The notes under the pieces: generated by a model
Database searches by the model: none
Seen by the model: only the letters and a program-made list of their open reading frames with translations
What the model was told of the DNA's origin: nothing
In this document: piece by piece, positions 37,610 to 50,128 of the stretch
How the letters are laid out: every line of letters starts with the position of its first letter
Position numbering within the stretch: the first letter of the stretch is position 1
From: Purshia tridentata
Taxonomy: Eukaryota; Streptophyta; Magnoliopsida; Rosales; Rosaceae
Direction: 5' to 3'
Assembly (NCBI GenBank): GCA_003254885.1
Contig: QANT01004276.1
Span: 1-64,000, forward strand
Length of the DNA: 64,000 bases
Translations under genes and position numbers: made by a program

Positions 37610-40600
37610 CTACCCATCTCCTTCCAGTGGTTCACCAGAACAAGCATCCTGGTTGTTCTGCTCATCATTTGGAATGATGCTAGCAGGAACATAAAAATAT
37701 CCTTTGGGTAATCGCATATTTTTCATTGATGCTTGATCTGAAGTCATCACCATTTCGTTCGAAGAGGGCTGTGAGTTGAATATTTAAAGTTAAAAATTAG
37801 TCTGCACTACTGTGCTACTTTTTCAGAATTAAAAAAAAAATAAAGAAATGAGAATAATAGAAGAGAAAAAAGACATCAGAGTCCAAAAAGTAAATACCTT
37901 CCTAGATTTTGACCTACATCCTCCATCGTCCGAAACATTACATGTTGCAGCAGTGGAAGGCCTATAAGGAATCTGTTTCTCGGAAACTTGCATCCTCTCC
38001 GCAAGCTTTTGAGTAAAATGGTTTTGGGATGTCGAGCTATCGTCATCTGTCCTTTGGTCGTTGTCAATAGTTATAGGGACTCTGGTACGCTGCTTAACAG
38101 AATTTGTACTATCCACAGTCACATCATCTGATCTTTGAAATGCCTCACTGCATGATCTGTAACCATCCATGTGTCCTTTAAGTGATGTTGTAGCTGATTC
38201 GGAACTAACATCAGGTAGCAAGAAAGGACTATGAACAAGCACAGAACGAGCAACATGATCTCTTTTCACAACAAGAAGGTCATGTGAACAAAGGAGCAAT
38301 TCCCGCTGGATTCACAACAAAACTTATTCAGCACAAATTACTTAAAACAGATTAGAAGAGCACCTTAGAAGTATATCTGAGGGAAATTTATGCATCTGAA
38401 GACAAGGAGAGGCATTGGCATCAACAAAACCACCTAAAATATCCTTTTCTAATTTATATCAACCAGCATAAGATATAAAGTAAGGGATCATATCATAACC
38501 ACACAAACATTGGTAAAGAAAATCTGTGTGGAGGAAAATATGAAACCTTAAAAATAAAAACATGAAAATGCAACTTGATCCAACATACAACATGTATCAC
38601 GAGAAGAAACAGAAGTACTTTCAGCAAGTGAATGCTATTACCAGTTTGCAGTAGAAATCATAAGAATTATCCAGCTCCGTTGGCATTACATATGTTTAGT
38701 GTAGATAATGTCTCAGACCCATTGGCCCAAAAAAAAATGTCTCAGACAAAGTGGCACATATAACAGAATCACACAAAACCAATCAAGAATCTAGAATGGA
38801 AGGTTTTACAACCACATTCAGAATATCTGGTGAAGAAGAATGAGAAAACACATTATACAGAGAAGGAGAAGCACATCTCCACGAGACACCACCATTCCAA
38901 ATGAGAAACATTGTTTCACAGTGATTTTCCTAAATCTATTCAAAATTTTCTTCTACTTCTACAATAGTCCAATGATAATTCTTAAAAAGTGATGCAGGTC
39001 CCAAGTTCTTATCCAAAGTCAACTTTTTTGAGATGCGCCAGATAGCAAATTAAGAACTTAAATGGGTTATCCTGGTCCATATGTAGGTCAAGGAAGTAAT
39101 TGCTACCACCTAGCAAAGAGTGAAAAAGCCCAACAAGGCATGCAAACCTCGTACCTAACCAGAAGGTTGCAGCCACATGATAACAGAACAGGGCACTAAA
39201 TTGAAAACATGAGAAACAGTGTAAATATATAGAGCATAAACACAACACACATGCATCATCACCATGTACACAACTCTGAAAATGGCTCACCTTTACTTTT
39301 TCACGTTTGATGATTCTTTCACAAAGAAGCCGCAACTTCTCCAGTTCAACCTGCAAAAGATCATTCAAGTAAGAACTCGATCAGAAAATTTAATTTAACA
39401 ATCAAATTGACAAAACAGAAGAGTTTAGAGATGTTATAGGAAAGAAAAATAAACATGTATCATACGCAGTCACTTGCGTGAACACTATGCATATCTAAAA
39501 AAAACCAGCCACTTGACAAAGCCTATTTTAGATGGTACCTCCACTTCTAGGTATGATATAAATATCAAAAAGCAAATTGCCTCAATGTCACTTTGGAACA
39601 AAATGCACCAACTTACCCTTGATAAGAAAGGGTTGACTTAGCCACAAACTAATTTCCAAAAGGTTACATGCCTTACGAACGAAATAATTATACATTAAAA
39701 ATTCAAAATACCTTATCCTTTAACTAGAACAATATAGTAAACTTCAGAAACTTCCTACAAATATATGCAACGTGTGAACTGTACACTATACGACACGCTA
39801 CAACATCTAACTAATCATATCTTATCATCTTTAGCATTCAAGATTTTGGACCGTAGGCTATCTTTCAACCCAAAGGTTTGCAATATGTCAACATGCAAAA
39901 CAAATTCATATTCAAATCCTGGCCACTGGTCACTCAGAACAAAGGAAATTACGGATGCAATGACAGTCAGTTCACTACTTAAAAGATATGATTTCAATCT
40001 CTCTCCTGCAAGGATATATCAAAACTAGCACCAAAGAGCTTCAAATCTCTCTCCTACAAGTATCTCTCAGAGTTGATTGTTACAATAATTTTCTGCACAA
40101 ACAACTGCATCTCTTAGGTAAACAAATTATGCCAAAAGCCAATAGCTGGGACACAAAGGGTGAAAAAATAATCTCTAATCAATGGGCAAAAATCCAAAAG
40201 TTATTACTTTACAGAATATATCAAGTATAAATATTCTCATACAAATCACAACATCTGACCCCAAAAATAAAAAGTAAAAGGCAGACAAAACAGCAATCAT
40301 GACTGTACAGTAGCTGAAATATAACAAGGCAGATTAACAAGAGAATAACCCCTACCCTAACATCCCTGAGGTGCTTTAACTCCTCAATTCCATGTTTTTG
40401 TGTTTCAGCCTGCAGAAGTTCAGAAATCCAGGAAATTAAACATAATAAACCATAAGCCACCAAAAAGATGTACACCACAAAAATAGAGAGAAATATACCT
40501 TCGCCCTCTGCTCAACGCTATGCTTTTCACAGTAAGCCTTATGTTGCAGCTTACCACCAAAAGTTTTTACATGAATGTAAAAACCAGCACTTCTAGCACA

Positions 40601-43600
40601 GGAGGGATGAAATGTTGCCTGGCAATGGCCATAGTTACACTGCAGACCAAAAATAAAGTTGCCTGGCAATCAGTTATCATAATTATAAGCAAAAATAAAG
40701 TGAATAGATAAACACCTTACGAGTCAATATGAGATGATAAGAAAAAGATGTCCAACTCTCACCTTGATGCAAACACCACATTTTTTGCGGCAGATATAAC
40801 AAACATCAAGCCCTTTTTTAACTGTCTCCTGCCATTCCATCACATATGAGGTAAGTGTCATACTTACTGAAATATTAAGTTCAATCCTAATGATAAAGCA
40901 AAAAATATTCAGTGACAAACATGCAAACATTAGTAATGTAAAATAATGAAAATTTTAATTGCCACAGCATTCTATATTACACATACCATTCCTTCAATGG
41001 GAGATACCTGTCCCCTTCTGAATGTTTGTTCAAAGAACCACTACATAATGAAACAGTAAAAAAACTTCAATTTCAACTTGAAAAAAACATTTACAGCTAT
41101 TACAAAAACTAGTGACATAATTTATGTGAAGAAAAAGTGAAGATTTTACCTCAGCACAGAAAGCATGGACCCATTGAGCATCACAAGATTTCCTGAAAGC
41201 ACCAGTAGTGCCACCACATAAACCACATTCTGCTGGAAAATGCTGTTTCTCCCAAAAATTGACCGGAGCTCCAGAGCTTCTAGATGACGAAAGTTGTTGT
41301 TCTTCACATAACTCACAGTACCATGGACCTGGAGATACTTTAACGCTACGATAGCAATCCAAGTGGACAGCAACCTGTAAAAAAGGGCTTAAATATAACC
41401 CAAGCAAATCAACAAGTTCATTGAAAGTAACCCAAAGGAAAGGAAGAAAACCTTGCAACTGTAACAGACAAAGATCGGGTTTAACAATGTCTCAGAACGT
41501 CTGCAGATGTCACATGATCTAGGATGTTCTTTAGAAATATCTGAGACCGAATGAACAAAACCAGAGTGCTTTTCTATAGAAATCCTAGGGACAGCCACCC
41601 TTGGAAACGTCTCCTTCGCCCGTGGCATCATCTGTGAGGAAAAGTTGGACCTCCCACTAGAAGTATTCAACTTCATCACATTCTGCAGAACAGAGAAAAA
41701 CAAATTACATAAATAAATGAGAACCATAAAGGGAGAAAATATTAACGAAAAAATAAGAAATCATTAACCTCCTGATGGGCAGATTCATCAAGGACATCTT
41801 TCCTAAATGAAGAAGTCCTAGATGAGGCAGCAGCAGCAGCAGTTGCAGCTGCTAGCACAGCCTGTGCTTCCTTATGTCGTCTTTCCTTCCTACCCTGCTT
41901 CTTTGCCTCTCTAAGCTCACAAAGATACTGGTTAACAAGCACAGCATCCCATTTTTGCCTCCGTGTGGCATCAAGCTCCCATGGCAGACTCTTAGCAACA
42001 TTAGATATTAAAATGTCTGCAAGTAAATGTACAATTCAATTGAATATTCAAAATGTAACACATCAAAATACAAAGTTTTCCATGCCCCTAGATGAGGCAA
42101 GATACTGAAAACAAAACTCCACAGAAGATTGGAGAGTAACGCATATACCAGTAAAATGCTTTCTCACAATTGCATTGTTGAGCAACCTATGCTGATAATA
42201 AATGAGTTCTCCTTCTACTTCATCTTCTGGAGACAGTTCTAGAACTCCCATTTTTCGAGCCTTAGCCAACTGTTCCAAATTTACCTCATCAGATTTACAA
42301 ATCATATCACAGCATTTTGGATGCTTATTTTGGTGATTACAGCAAACACTGGCATGAGAAGATGCCTCCAAACGAGAAATTTCGCAAACACTGGCATGAG
42401 AAGATGCCTCCAAACGAGAAATTTCTCCCACACTTGAACCTGCCAAATAAACTACCTGTCAAACTCACTCATAACAGCATAAACGAAACAAACAAATAAT
42501 TACCATCCATACCATATATTGGGTTACTTAATGACACCCCATTCTGCATCTGCAACAATTTCTTTTGGATATACGGGTGAACATAACAACTAGGAACTTC
42601 TTGTGCACTGGATTTTCTGCATAACACAAGATTCAGAACAGCTCTCATCAGATCACAATACAGAAATATCAAAAGAGTTTCCTGAAGCTTAAGCAAGAAC
42701 CAAAAACATTTCACATTTTGCCAATTAGAAGGAAAATACAGAAAAAAGAGCTTACCTGAATTCAGGAACAACTGGTTTTGCAACTGAAGAAGATGGACCT
42801 ACATTAGCAAGCACCGAGGGACTCTGCAAAGGAATAGTAGCCAACTGTTCTTGGCCCCTTTGCAAAAGGCTGAGATCTACGAGTTTAGCAGAACAACCTG
42901 TCCATCATACAGTCTTTTATGTCAAAAGGGACAACGAGATCTATTTTCAGCACGGCAAAGATCATTTATAAATGACAACAGCAGACTATAATGAGACCAA
43001 AGACAACAAATTTAAACCACTATAAAGACAATTGGACCACTACACCTTAGATATTTTATTTAGAGGCACTTCGGCAATAAAAATTACATGATGTAGGACA
43101 ATAGTGAAGAGTAAGAAGGACAAAATAGATATCTGAAATAACTTTGGCCTTTGGCATCGCACCAAAGGTGTATTGGAATCACTCCAATAGAAAATAGAAA
43201 ATTCCGGCTTTACACCGGCCTTCAGCGTGTCACCAAAGGTAGCTTGGAATCACTCCAAGTCAACTCGTGCTTCACACACAAGCAGAAATCTGATTTCATT
43301 CACCATTAACTTAGGTTCAAAGATTACAAAGTAGCCCTTTTATAGAGTCATTGTACATGAATAAAGAGACCCACATCAATGCACTCAAGAATTTTAAAAG
43401 ACAAAAGTCATAACACTTAATAAATTGATTATAGGACATAAAGAGACTCAAGATAGTAAATATACAACTGTAGAAAAATCTAAAATAAATGCATAAATTT
43501 CAGGTGTTTCTTGGAATTGGATGGTCTTATTATACTCAAGATAGTAAACAAATGCATACAGTAACCACCTTCTAACTCCTATTTGAATCAGTCAGAGCCC

Positions 43601-46600
43601 TCCACAAAATATTGAAGCTATATTTTATGACTTGTAGGACACTTTAATGAAAAACAGTTGGCATGTTTAACACCTAACATGAAGTCCCACCAGAACCAAG
43701 AATTAATATAATACCCTAGTCAATCAAAATGCACACAGACGACCAGTGCCTTTAGTCTTCACAAACTACTCAAAAAGATAGACTGCCAACATCTAAACAA
43801 CAGAAACAAAGAAGAGTACCTTCCGATTTAGGGGAGAGTGTCAGCAAAGAATCTTGAAACCCATCAGGCTCCACCAAATTCTGCAAAAACAAGCAAAAAC
43901 CTTAGAAACAAATGCTTGGGTAACTCAGGCATAACACATGGGAGATGAAATGGCGAGGAGGAGGAGGAGGAGGAGGAGGAAGAAGAGGGGGGGCGAAGGG
44001 GGAGAGAGAGAGAAAGAGACAGACAGCACACTCCATTTAGTGTTTTCTTCAGAGCCCCACTCAAGCAAATCAGAGTTCCATAATCATTGAGAAAATCCAT
44101 TAAAAACAACGTTGATAATCCTAATTACTACAGTAAGCCTACTATAACATCTATAACAGTTAATCCCCAAGTTACCTGAAGCATACTCACTTCAACTAAA
44201 CCTATAAGTAAACTAAACTGAAGTAATAGGCCTAACCATTTGAAAAATAAATCCCAGTCCATATTACAGCAGAGAAAGCCCATCATTGCAGATGCCTTGG
44301 AGTTTGGGCCATTCCTTAACTAATTAAAAAATTCTTGACACTGTAAATGACAAACTAAAACTAAACTAAATTTAGTGAATCACATAACAACAGAACCAAT
44401 ATTTCCATATAATGCACTTCCATTAAAATTCCTGACATTGTAAATGACATACTAAAACTAAACTGAATTTAGTGAATCACATAATGACAATGGAACCGAT
44501 ATTTACACATATTGCACTTTCATCATCCAGCAATATATAGATTGAAGACACAGGTACTAAAGAGAAATAAATCAAATTATGCACTTATGTACAACTAGTA
44601 GTCAAATGCAATCAGAAGATCACATATGCAACTTCCCTCAAATAATGTAAATTACCTTCTCAACAGCCTCAGGGATGGACACTTTACTTGAATTTTCTGG
44701 TTCATCACTGTTGACTTGATCTACCTTAATCTTGTCCAATACCATCCCATTGTCACTAAATATGTCCTCAGATGAGCTGATTACTTTGTTGTCCTTAAAA
44801 ACCCTGATACTACTTTTGGTTCTTCTCCGGGGGGGCACTGACTTAACAGCTACAGGATCTGCAATATCAGACTCTGACAATGATGCAGTATCACAACCAT
44901 CAGAACCTCCAAACTCAGCCCTGGATGAAATTGTTGATCTTAATTTCATTATCACATTTTTCTGCATTAAATCCAAATAAGTGTGGTCTTTAAGCCATTT
45001 AACTATTCTGCATTTCACATCAGGTACCAAGCTATCATCCTGCAGGAAGATGGTCAACACGTCACCAAGAAAGAAAAAAAAATTGGGAAAACAATGAATA
45101 TATGCTAAAAACTATTTCAGATACTAATTACGAACATAAAAATTAATTATTTAGTTCGCATTACAGCAAGTGATGCAGACAAAGAATCAGGTGAGAGGCC
45201 AATCTCCAATGCCACATCCTTCACATTAACTTTTCCACAATCAATCAGCTGCAGACGAAGAAAATATAACTTACAACAAGCTGATTAAGTTCCAAAAATT
45301 GTTATCAAATACCATAGACTACATGTATACATTACCTTCTTTAAAATCAGAGAAAAATTAATGGAGTCAGATGTATTAACATCCTTGCTGCTTCTCTCTA
45401 ATGCCCCCGCATCAATCATTGGTTGTGCAACACCACCCTCAGACATAAGTCGAGCTTTTAATCTGGAACTAGGAAACACTATCTCCTGTGATTCACTATC
45501 ACCAGATTTGTCAGAATTAGTTTCTGCAGCCTCAATAGGGACTCCATTATTGTCACCATTTCTACAGCCAATCCTTAACTTGTTTAATTTGTTTGTTGAC
45601 AAGGCCACAGGAAGATGGTTGGAGGCATTTGAGTTCCTGTCAACAGAGATAGAAGGATCTACCAATTGGATGTTGCTGTTATCTTGCACTTCTGAGTGCT
45701 TTGAGCAAAAGGCCCTCAATTCAACCTACATATTTATCAAAAGTGTGGTTTTTAAGTCAGAAAGCCTCATAATCAGAAGTGTGCTCTTGGAGACTAAAAA
45801 ACTTAGAAACGCTTGACAGCAGTAACAGCAATCAACATAAGAATTACAATTGTCAAAAACATACAAAGGACTCTTACATTATCACACCCATATTTTGCCC
45901 AAATTTCCATTCTCTGTCTTCCCTCCCTCGCACATAGTGGATGGAAAGAAGTTCTGCAAGCTCCTGAGCCATAACCCCCAAACAAACATCGTCAGAGAGA
46001 ATGTAATCCCAAAATCACGACAACTAACATTCAAACAGTTCAAGAGCAAAATGATTATTTTATGCTAGACAACTGATATAGCAGCAGTTCTCTGCTGTAG
46101 TTCAAAGGAATAAATGATGGAATTGAATAAAAGTGGAACCCATAATGGCATAACATGCAAAATGCAGATATGAAGATCAATAAGTACATGAAAACCAACA
46201 AATCCACAGAAAAATTTTCATGATGAAGTCATTAGCTAACAACATTTTAAATATATTTAAATAAATAAAAATTACTTCCCACTTTATGTGGAAATTACAA
46301 AATCAGTTTGAATGTAAAGATAAAACTACATTCTGTGAGTTTATCATATGTGGAGATCAATCCCACAGGGTCGATGAGTGTGTGTGACTGCTAGACTATG
46401 ATAACAGCACAATGTTAAGCACATATATACTAATTACCAGAATAATCCACTGGCAAACCAATCAAAACAGAAATGAATAACCGTATGAGACAGTATAGCA
46501 ACAAAGAATACCATGGCTGCATCGAACACAAGCACCCCACTTCACCTTGCATATGTTACATATTAACTTTCTGCGTGTTTCCTTTATACCTCCAACATTT

Positions 46601-48147
46601 ATGATGGGCTCCATCTTCGCTAAGTCCTCTATATAAACCTCGGGCATCCACTGACAACAAAACAAGTGAGCAAACTCCATAGATCCGCCATTTTCACCAC
46701 CCTTAAGAACTGGCTTTAAAGCACCACCTTGCTTTGAGCAAAGCACGCAGGGATTTACAGAATTACTAGTATCAGTCTTATTCTTGCACCAAGAGCATAA
46801 CCATGATGCACCGACATCCTCTAGCACTCCATAGCACTTCTGATGAACTCCAACCTTACAAGAACTACAAACAACCAATCGGTTTGACTCATTGCCTGCA
46901 TCGCCCATGCAGCAAAAATGGCATAAAGATGAATTCCCATCACATGGAGATGCAATTAACACTTTCTCCAACCCTGCATCAGCACCCAGAACCTTCCGCT
47001 TCTTTGAAGGGCGCTCTGATGTTAAAGAAATCTTATTCCTATAACCTAAAAGCCACTCAAGACCAATAGCTGAGTCTGAAGCAAAACAACCCTTTTTCCC
47101 CTGAGGCAAACAATCAGCTCCCACACTATCAATTTCCATGGACTGCTCATCCTCCTCCGTCTTCACCTCATCTTCAACAACAACCCCATTTTCATTTCCA
47201 CCATTCTCATTGACGTTTTTAACAGCAACCGAATTGGCATTCCCATCATTTGCATCCTCATCCTTGACAACAACTTCATTAGCATTCTCACCGTTTACAC
47301 TCTCATCCTTGACGACAACCCTATTTGCATTACCACCACTTTCATCCTTCTCATTGACAACAACCCTATCTGACTTACCACCACTTGCATCCTCCTCATT
47401 GCCAACAAGCCTATTTGAAATAATACCACTTGCATCCTCCTCACTGACATCCTTGACGACAACCCTATTTGCATTACCACCACTTTCATCCTTCTCATTG
47501 ACAACAACCCTATCTGACTTACCACCACTTGCATCCTCCTCATTGCCAACAAGCCTATTTGAAATACTACCACTTGCATCCTCCTCACTGACAACGACCC
47601 CATCCGCAGTCCCTCCATTTTCGTTTTCATTTGCATTCACCCGAGAAACATTTCCCAAAGCTGGAATCAAAAAACACTTAGGAGCGGCTAATTTACTGAG
47701 CTCAGATACCTCAGACAAGGTGTCAATATCGGGTAATGTCAAAGTTCTAAAGTAGTCCTCAGTCTCAGACCAAATGCTATACCCCCGAGACCTCTCGCTC
47801 TGCCGAGAAGACTTCTTTTCCACCCCGGAATGCGACTTCTTGTGGCGTTTCCGACTATCCGTCTGCCTCGACAAAAAACTAGCCAAAGCCCTGGGCAAGG
47901 TGGGCACACTGGAAACCGAGGCATCCTCGGCAACATCAAACGGAGAGCGCTCACACAAAGCCTTCTTGGCCTGGGAGTAAAAATCAATGCCTAAAGAATC
48001 CAACTTCTTCGGACTTTCCGGTTGGGTTGCCGGAATTTTGGCCGCTGGAACCCTAGAAATCGTGCACGGCCTCTCCTCGGTGCCGCAACCTCCGTCCGCA
48101 CCCCTACCCATCATTTTCTTCTTCCCGTGACATCGGCCTCCGGTCAT
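37610..48147 (-). CDS. Large protein with two PHD-extended-PHD cassettes, 19 exons, 1,610 aa
   Basis: Exons in transcript order: 48147-46512, 45963-45878, 45725-45336, 45248-45165, 45039-44656, 43880-43820, 42897-42756, 42616-42504, 42439-42149, 42016-41769, 41682-41452, 41374-41150, 41040-40987, 40828-40763, 40639-40499, 40409-40356, 39350-39291, 38305-37898 and 37768-37610. Phases close exactly. The start MTGGRCHGKK was preferred over the in-frame ATG 51 bases upstream because relatives such as Arabidopsis At1g77800 begin this way (from memory). Cassette 1 spans about residues 409-586 (CHFCCMGD, CSSCKVGVHQKCYGV, CVLCSKQGG, CRTSFHPLCARE). Cassette 2 spans 1202-1380 (CDICRRSE, CYSCKVAVHLDCYRS, CGLCGG, CQATFHPSCARSAG). 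Residues ~180-330 are an acidic repeat. Such modules read unmodified histone H3 tails and nucleosomes in BRPF/JADE/Nto1 scaffolds of MYST complexes; function here is inferred. Confidence 0.9.
42355..42439 (-). repeat. 42-bp in-frame duplication in exon 9 of the PHD gene
   Basis: Encodes EISRLEASSHASVC twice in succession. The two DNA copies are nearly identical, so the duplication is recent. Confidence 0.9.
43140..43500 (-). mobile_element. LTR-like fossil in intron 6 of the PHD gene, with stem-loops
   Basis: Read on the minus strand, a TATA-like CTATAAAAGGGC (43334-43345 on the plus strand) is followed by a leader that ends in a cluster of short hairpins at 43148-43259. The layout resembles the U3/R/U5 order of a plant LTR or a pararetroviral promoter. 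No coding part, primer site or second terminal copy is visible. If it is an element it is a broken solo relic; its borders and family are unresolved. It may instead be ordinary intron sequence. Confidence 0.3.
43148..43261. repeat. Two ~42-bp hairpin-bearing repeat units
   Basis: Unit 1 (43148-43190) holds CCTTTGG-7-CCAAAGG and TATTGGA-ATCAC-TCCAATA. Unit 2 (43219-43261) holds CACCAAAGG and CTTGGA-ATCAC-TCCAAG. Between them is CCGG-7-CCGG (43204-43218). The loop ATCAC is the same in both units, while the closing stem pair changes from A-T to C-G. Confidence 0.75.
43956..43981. repeat. GAG microsatellite in intron 5 of the PHD gene
   Basis: About eight GAG units followed by a GA-rich tract to 44020. 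Confidence 0.8.
44325..44530. repeat. Two-copy ~103-bp tandem repeat in intron 5 of the PHD gene
   Basis: Copies at about 44325-44427 and 44428-44530 share TGACA.TGTAAATGACA, ACTAAAACTAAACT and AATTTAGTGAATCACATAA. Confidence 0.85.
47200..47600 (-). repeat. Nested acidic repeat in exon 1 of the PHD gene
   Basis: The basic unit is about 14-16 codons (variants of NEEDASGGKSDRVVV and DESGGNANRVVVKD). A higher-order 144-bp (48-codon) duplication is visible, for example GACGACAACC at 47311 and again at 47455. The frame is preserved and the product is strongly acidic. Confidence 0.85.
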
Positions 48148-48195
48148 CACCAAGAATAACCACCACGCCCACAACCGATACAACAATCCATCAGC

Positions 48196-48300
48196 CAAAT
48201 CCTAATCCTAACCCTAACCCTAATTTTTAAGTCGAATCCTAACCGAACTTTGGGTCTGGAAGCCCTCGCATGCACCTAAACGAGAACCCTAACCCTAATT
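48196..48300 (-). promoter_or_regulatory. Telo-box cluster in the PHD gene leader/promoter
   Basis: AACCCTAACCCTAA at 48210-48223 and CCCTAACCCTAA at 48287-48298, plus the half-repeat CCTAATCCTAA at 48201. AACCCTAA telo-boxes are known plant promoter elements bound by TRB-type Myb factors. They lie 50-150 bases before the start codon. Confidence 0.55.
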
Positions 48301-50128
48301 CGAGCACTCCTCGTGTTCAGTGAAATTTCACGTGCACAGTGTGTGAGAGAGAGAGAGAGAAGGGGGTAAGTCGGGGCTAGGGTTTACGGTTATATTCTGG
48401 TTCGTATTCCTTTGGATCCGTTTTTTTGAGTGGTTTCCTTCTTTTTTTTGTTTTTTTCTTCGCAACAAAAAAAAGTTTGATGGAGAGAGAGATTCGCGTT
48501 TTTTGCAGGCAGTGAGTAAGGATGGTACGTTTTAGGAGATATTTTTTATACGTGGGGGTTTTCTAGCATGGAGTGTCGCAACACATTTGAACTCGTACAG
48601 CGGCACTGCTTTACACGTGGCTTTCTCTGATTGGATCCAGCGATGTACACCGTTCACCAAGTCAATTATCTACTTTGGCAAATTATCAGCTTCTGTAAAC
48701 TCTTTTTCTCAGTGCTTAAGCACTTTTCAAGTTTTCTAAAACTTTAGAAGCCAACAAAAAAACAAGTTTCCTAAAACTTTTTTTCTTACTTTTCGTTTTT
48801 GTATTATTTCTAAAAAAGTAATGCTCTATCAAATTATCATTCTATAATTTATAATGTCATTTTCAATGCTCAATTCTCTTCGTATAGAAAAATATAATAA
48901 TATAAAAAAGATTTGGTATTACAAATTTTATCAAATTATAAAATACTTTTTATTCAAAATACATTCATATTAAAACAATTTAACAAATGAGAATATAATT
49001 GTAAATACAAAAATTAAAAATTAAAAATACCTCACTACTTCAAAAGATAAAGTGAAAAGAGTGATATAAATTTATTAAATAAATACAAATTATAAAATAA
49101 AAAACACAATATAAATATCAATTAACATGTGCAAAACGCTTGTCAAAAGTTAAATATAAACAAATTAAAATGCATTTTCTTTCGTAATCTATTTTATGTC
49201 AACTGACTACTTTATAAAAAAAAATGTTGTTTCACGGAAACCTTGCAACCTTATAATTCTCGATGACTAGTTGCATTAGTCATGTAATCCTCGTCATTGT
49301 TCCTATAATCAAGCATTTATTATGATGGCTTGTCATTTATTGGTTAATCCAAATAGCACAATATGAGAACAAATAACGTCATATAATAAAAAATAAGCGA
49401 AAGTCAATTCATTTGTAAGTGTTTTGTAAAATACATATACACGACATGGTTATAAATATGTTAAATTTTAATTATATTATTCGATCAATTAATGAACCGA
49501 ATTGAGATGGATTTTTTTAGGAGTTAACACAAACACCCACTCACTAGTACAAATTGCAACCCCACTTCCTACGAACTCCATTGTGGCTTGATTAATTGAG
49601 GATCTATCATACTCGACCAAATAAGGTTCTAGCAAGCTCCATCGTGAGTTGGCCAAGTGAGGTTCTACCAAGCTCCATTGTGACTCGAGCAAATGAGGTT
49701 CAAGCATATGCATTGTGGTTCGAAAAATAGCTTCACTTGGTATAAATGACAAGCGAAAGTGCTTGGTACATGATTTTCATTTAATCAAATTTGTTCGAGG
49801 CATACATTTCCAGCGTGGCTTGACTTATAACTCTTACCTAATCTTTTTTTTTTTTTTTTACCAAAAACTCTTACCTAATGGCTAATCTTAAATGCAAGAG
49901 AGTTCAATTTTATTTTTTACACNAAAAAAAAAAAAAAAAAAAAGGAGAAAACAAAAGAAAAGAAAAGAGGGACAAAAAGGATGTATCCGCCAGGAAGAGT
50001 GTGGAGCAAATAACAGTTGACAAAATCAGAGATCGGGTTCAAAACACTCCGGTGGGTCGGAATCGGCATCGTCTTCGTCTTCGCGAACTACAAAAGTATC
50101 GAAGTCGCTGAATCCGAGGCACCCACAT
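48301..50128. other. Divergent intergenic region between the PHD and TMEM50-like genes
   Basis: A GA microsatellite at 48345-48362 lies in the PHD-side promoter. AT-rich sequence follows to about 49480. 49500-49760 holds a ~42-bp minisatellite. An A run with an N lies at 49923. The last ~200 bases are GC-richer and are probably the TMEM50-like promoter and leader. Confidence 0.5.
49560..49730. repeat. ~42-bp minisatellite, 3-4 units
   Basis: Units contain AAGCTCCAT.GTGA, AA.TGAGGTTCTA variants. On the minus strand they keep an open frame giving LEPHLLESQWS, VEPHLANSRWS and LEPYLVEYDRS. No gene context supports translation. Confidence 0.65.

Noticed and set aside
47138-47755. 205-aa plus-strand ORF, Ser/Thr/Leu-rich
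   Set aside because: Antisense shadow of the acidic repeat of the PHD gene; the repeat unit length divisible by three keeps all frames open.
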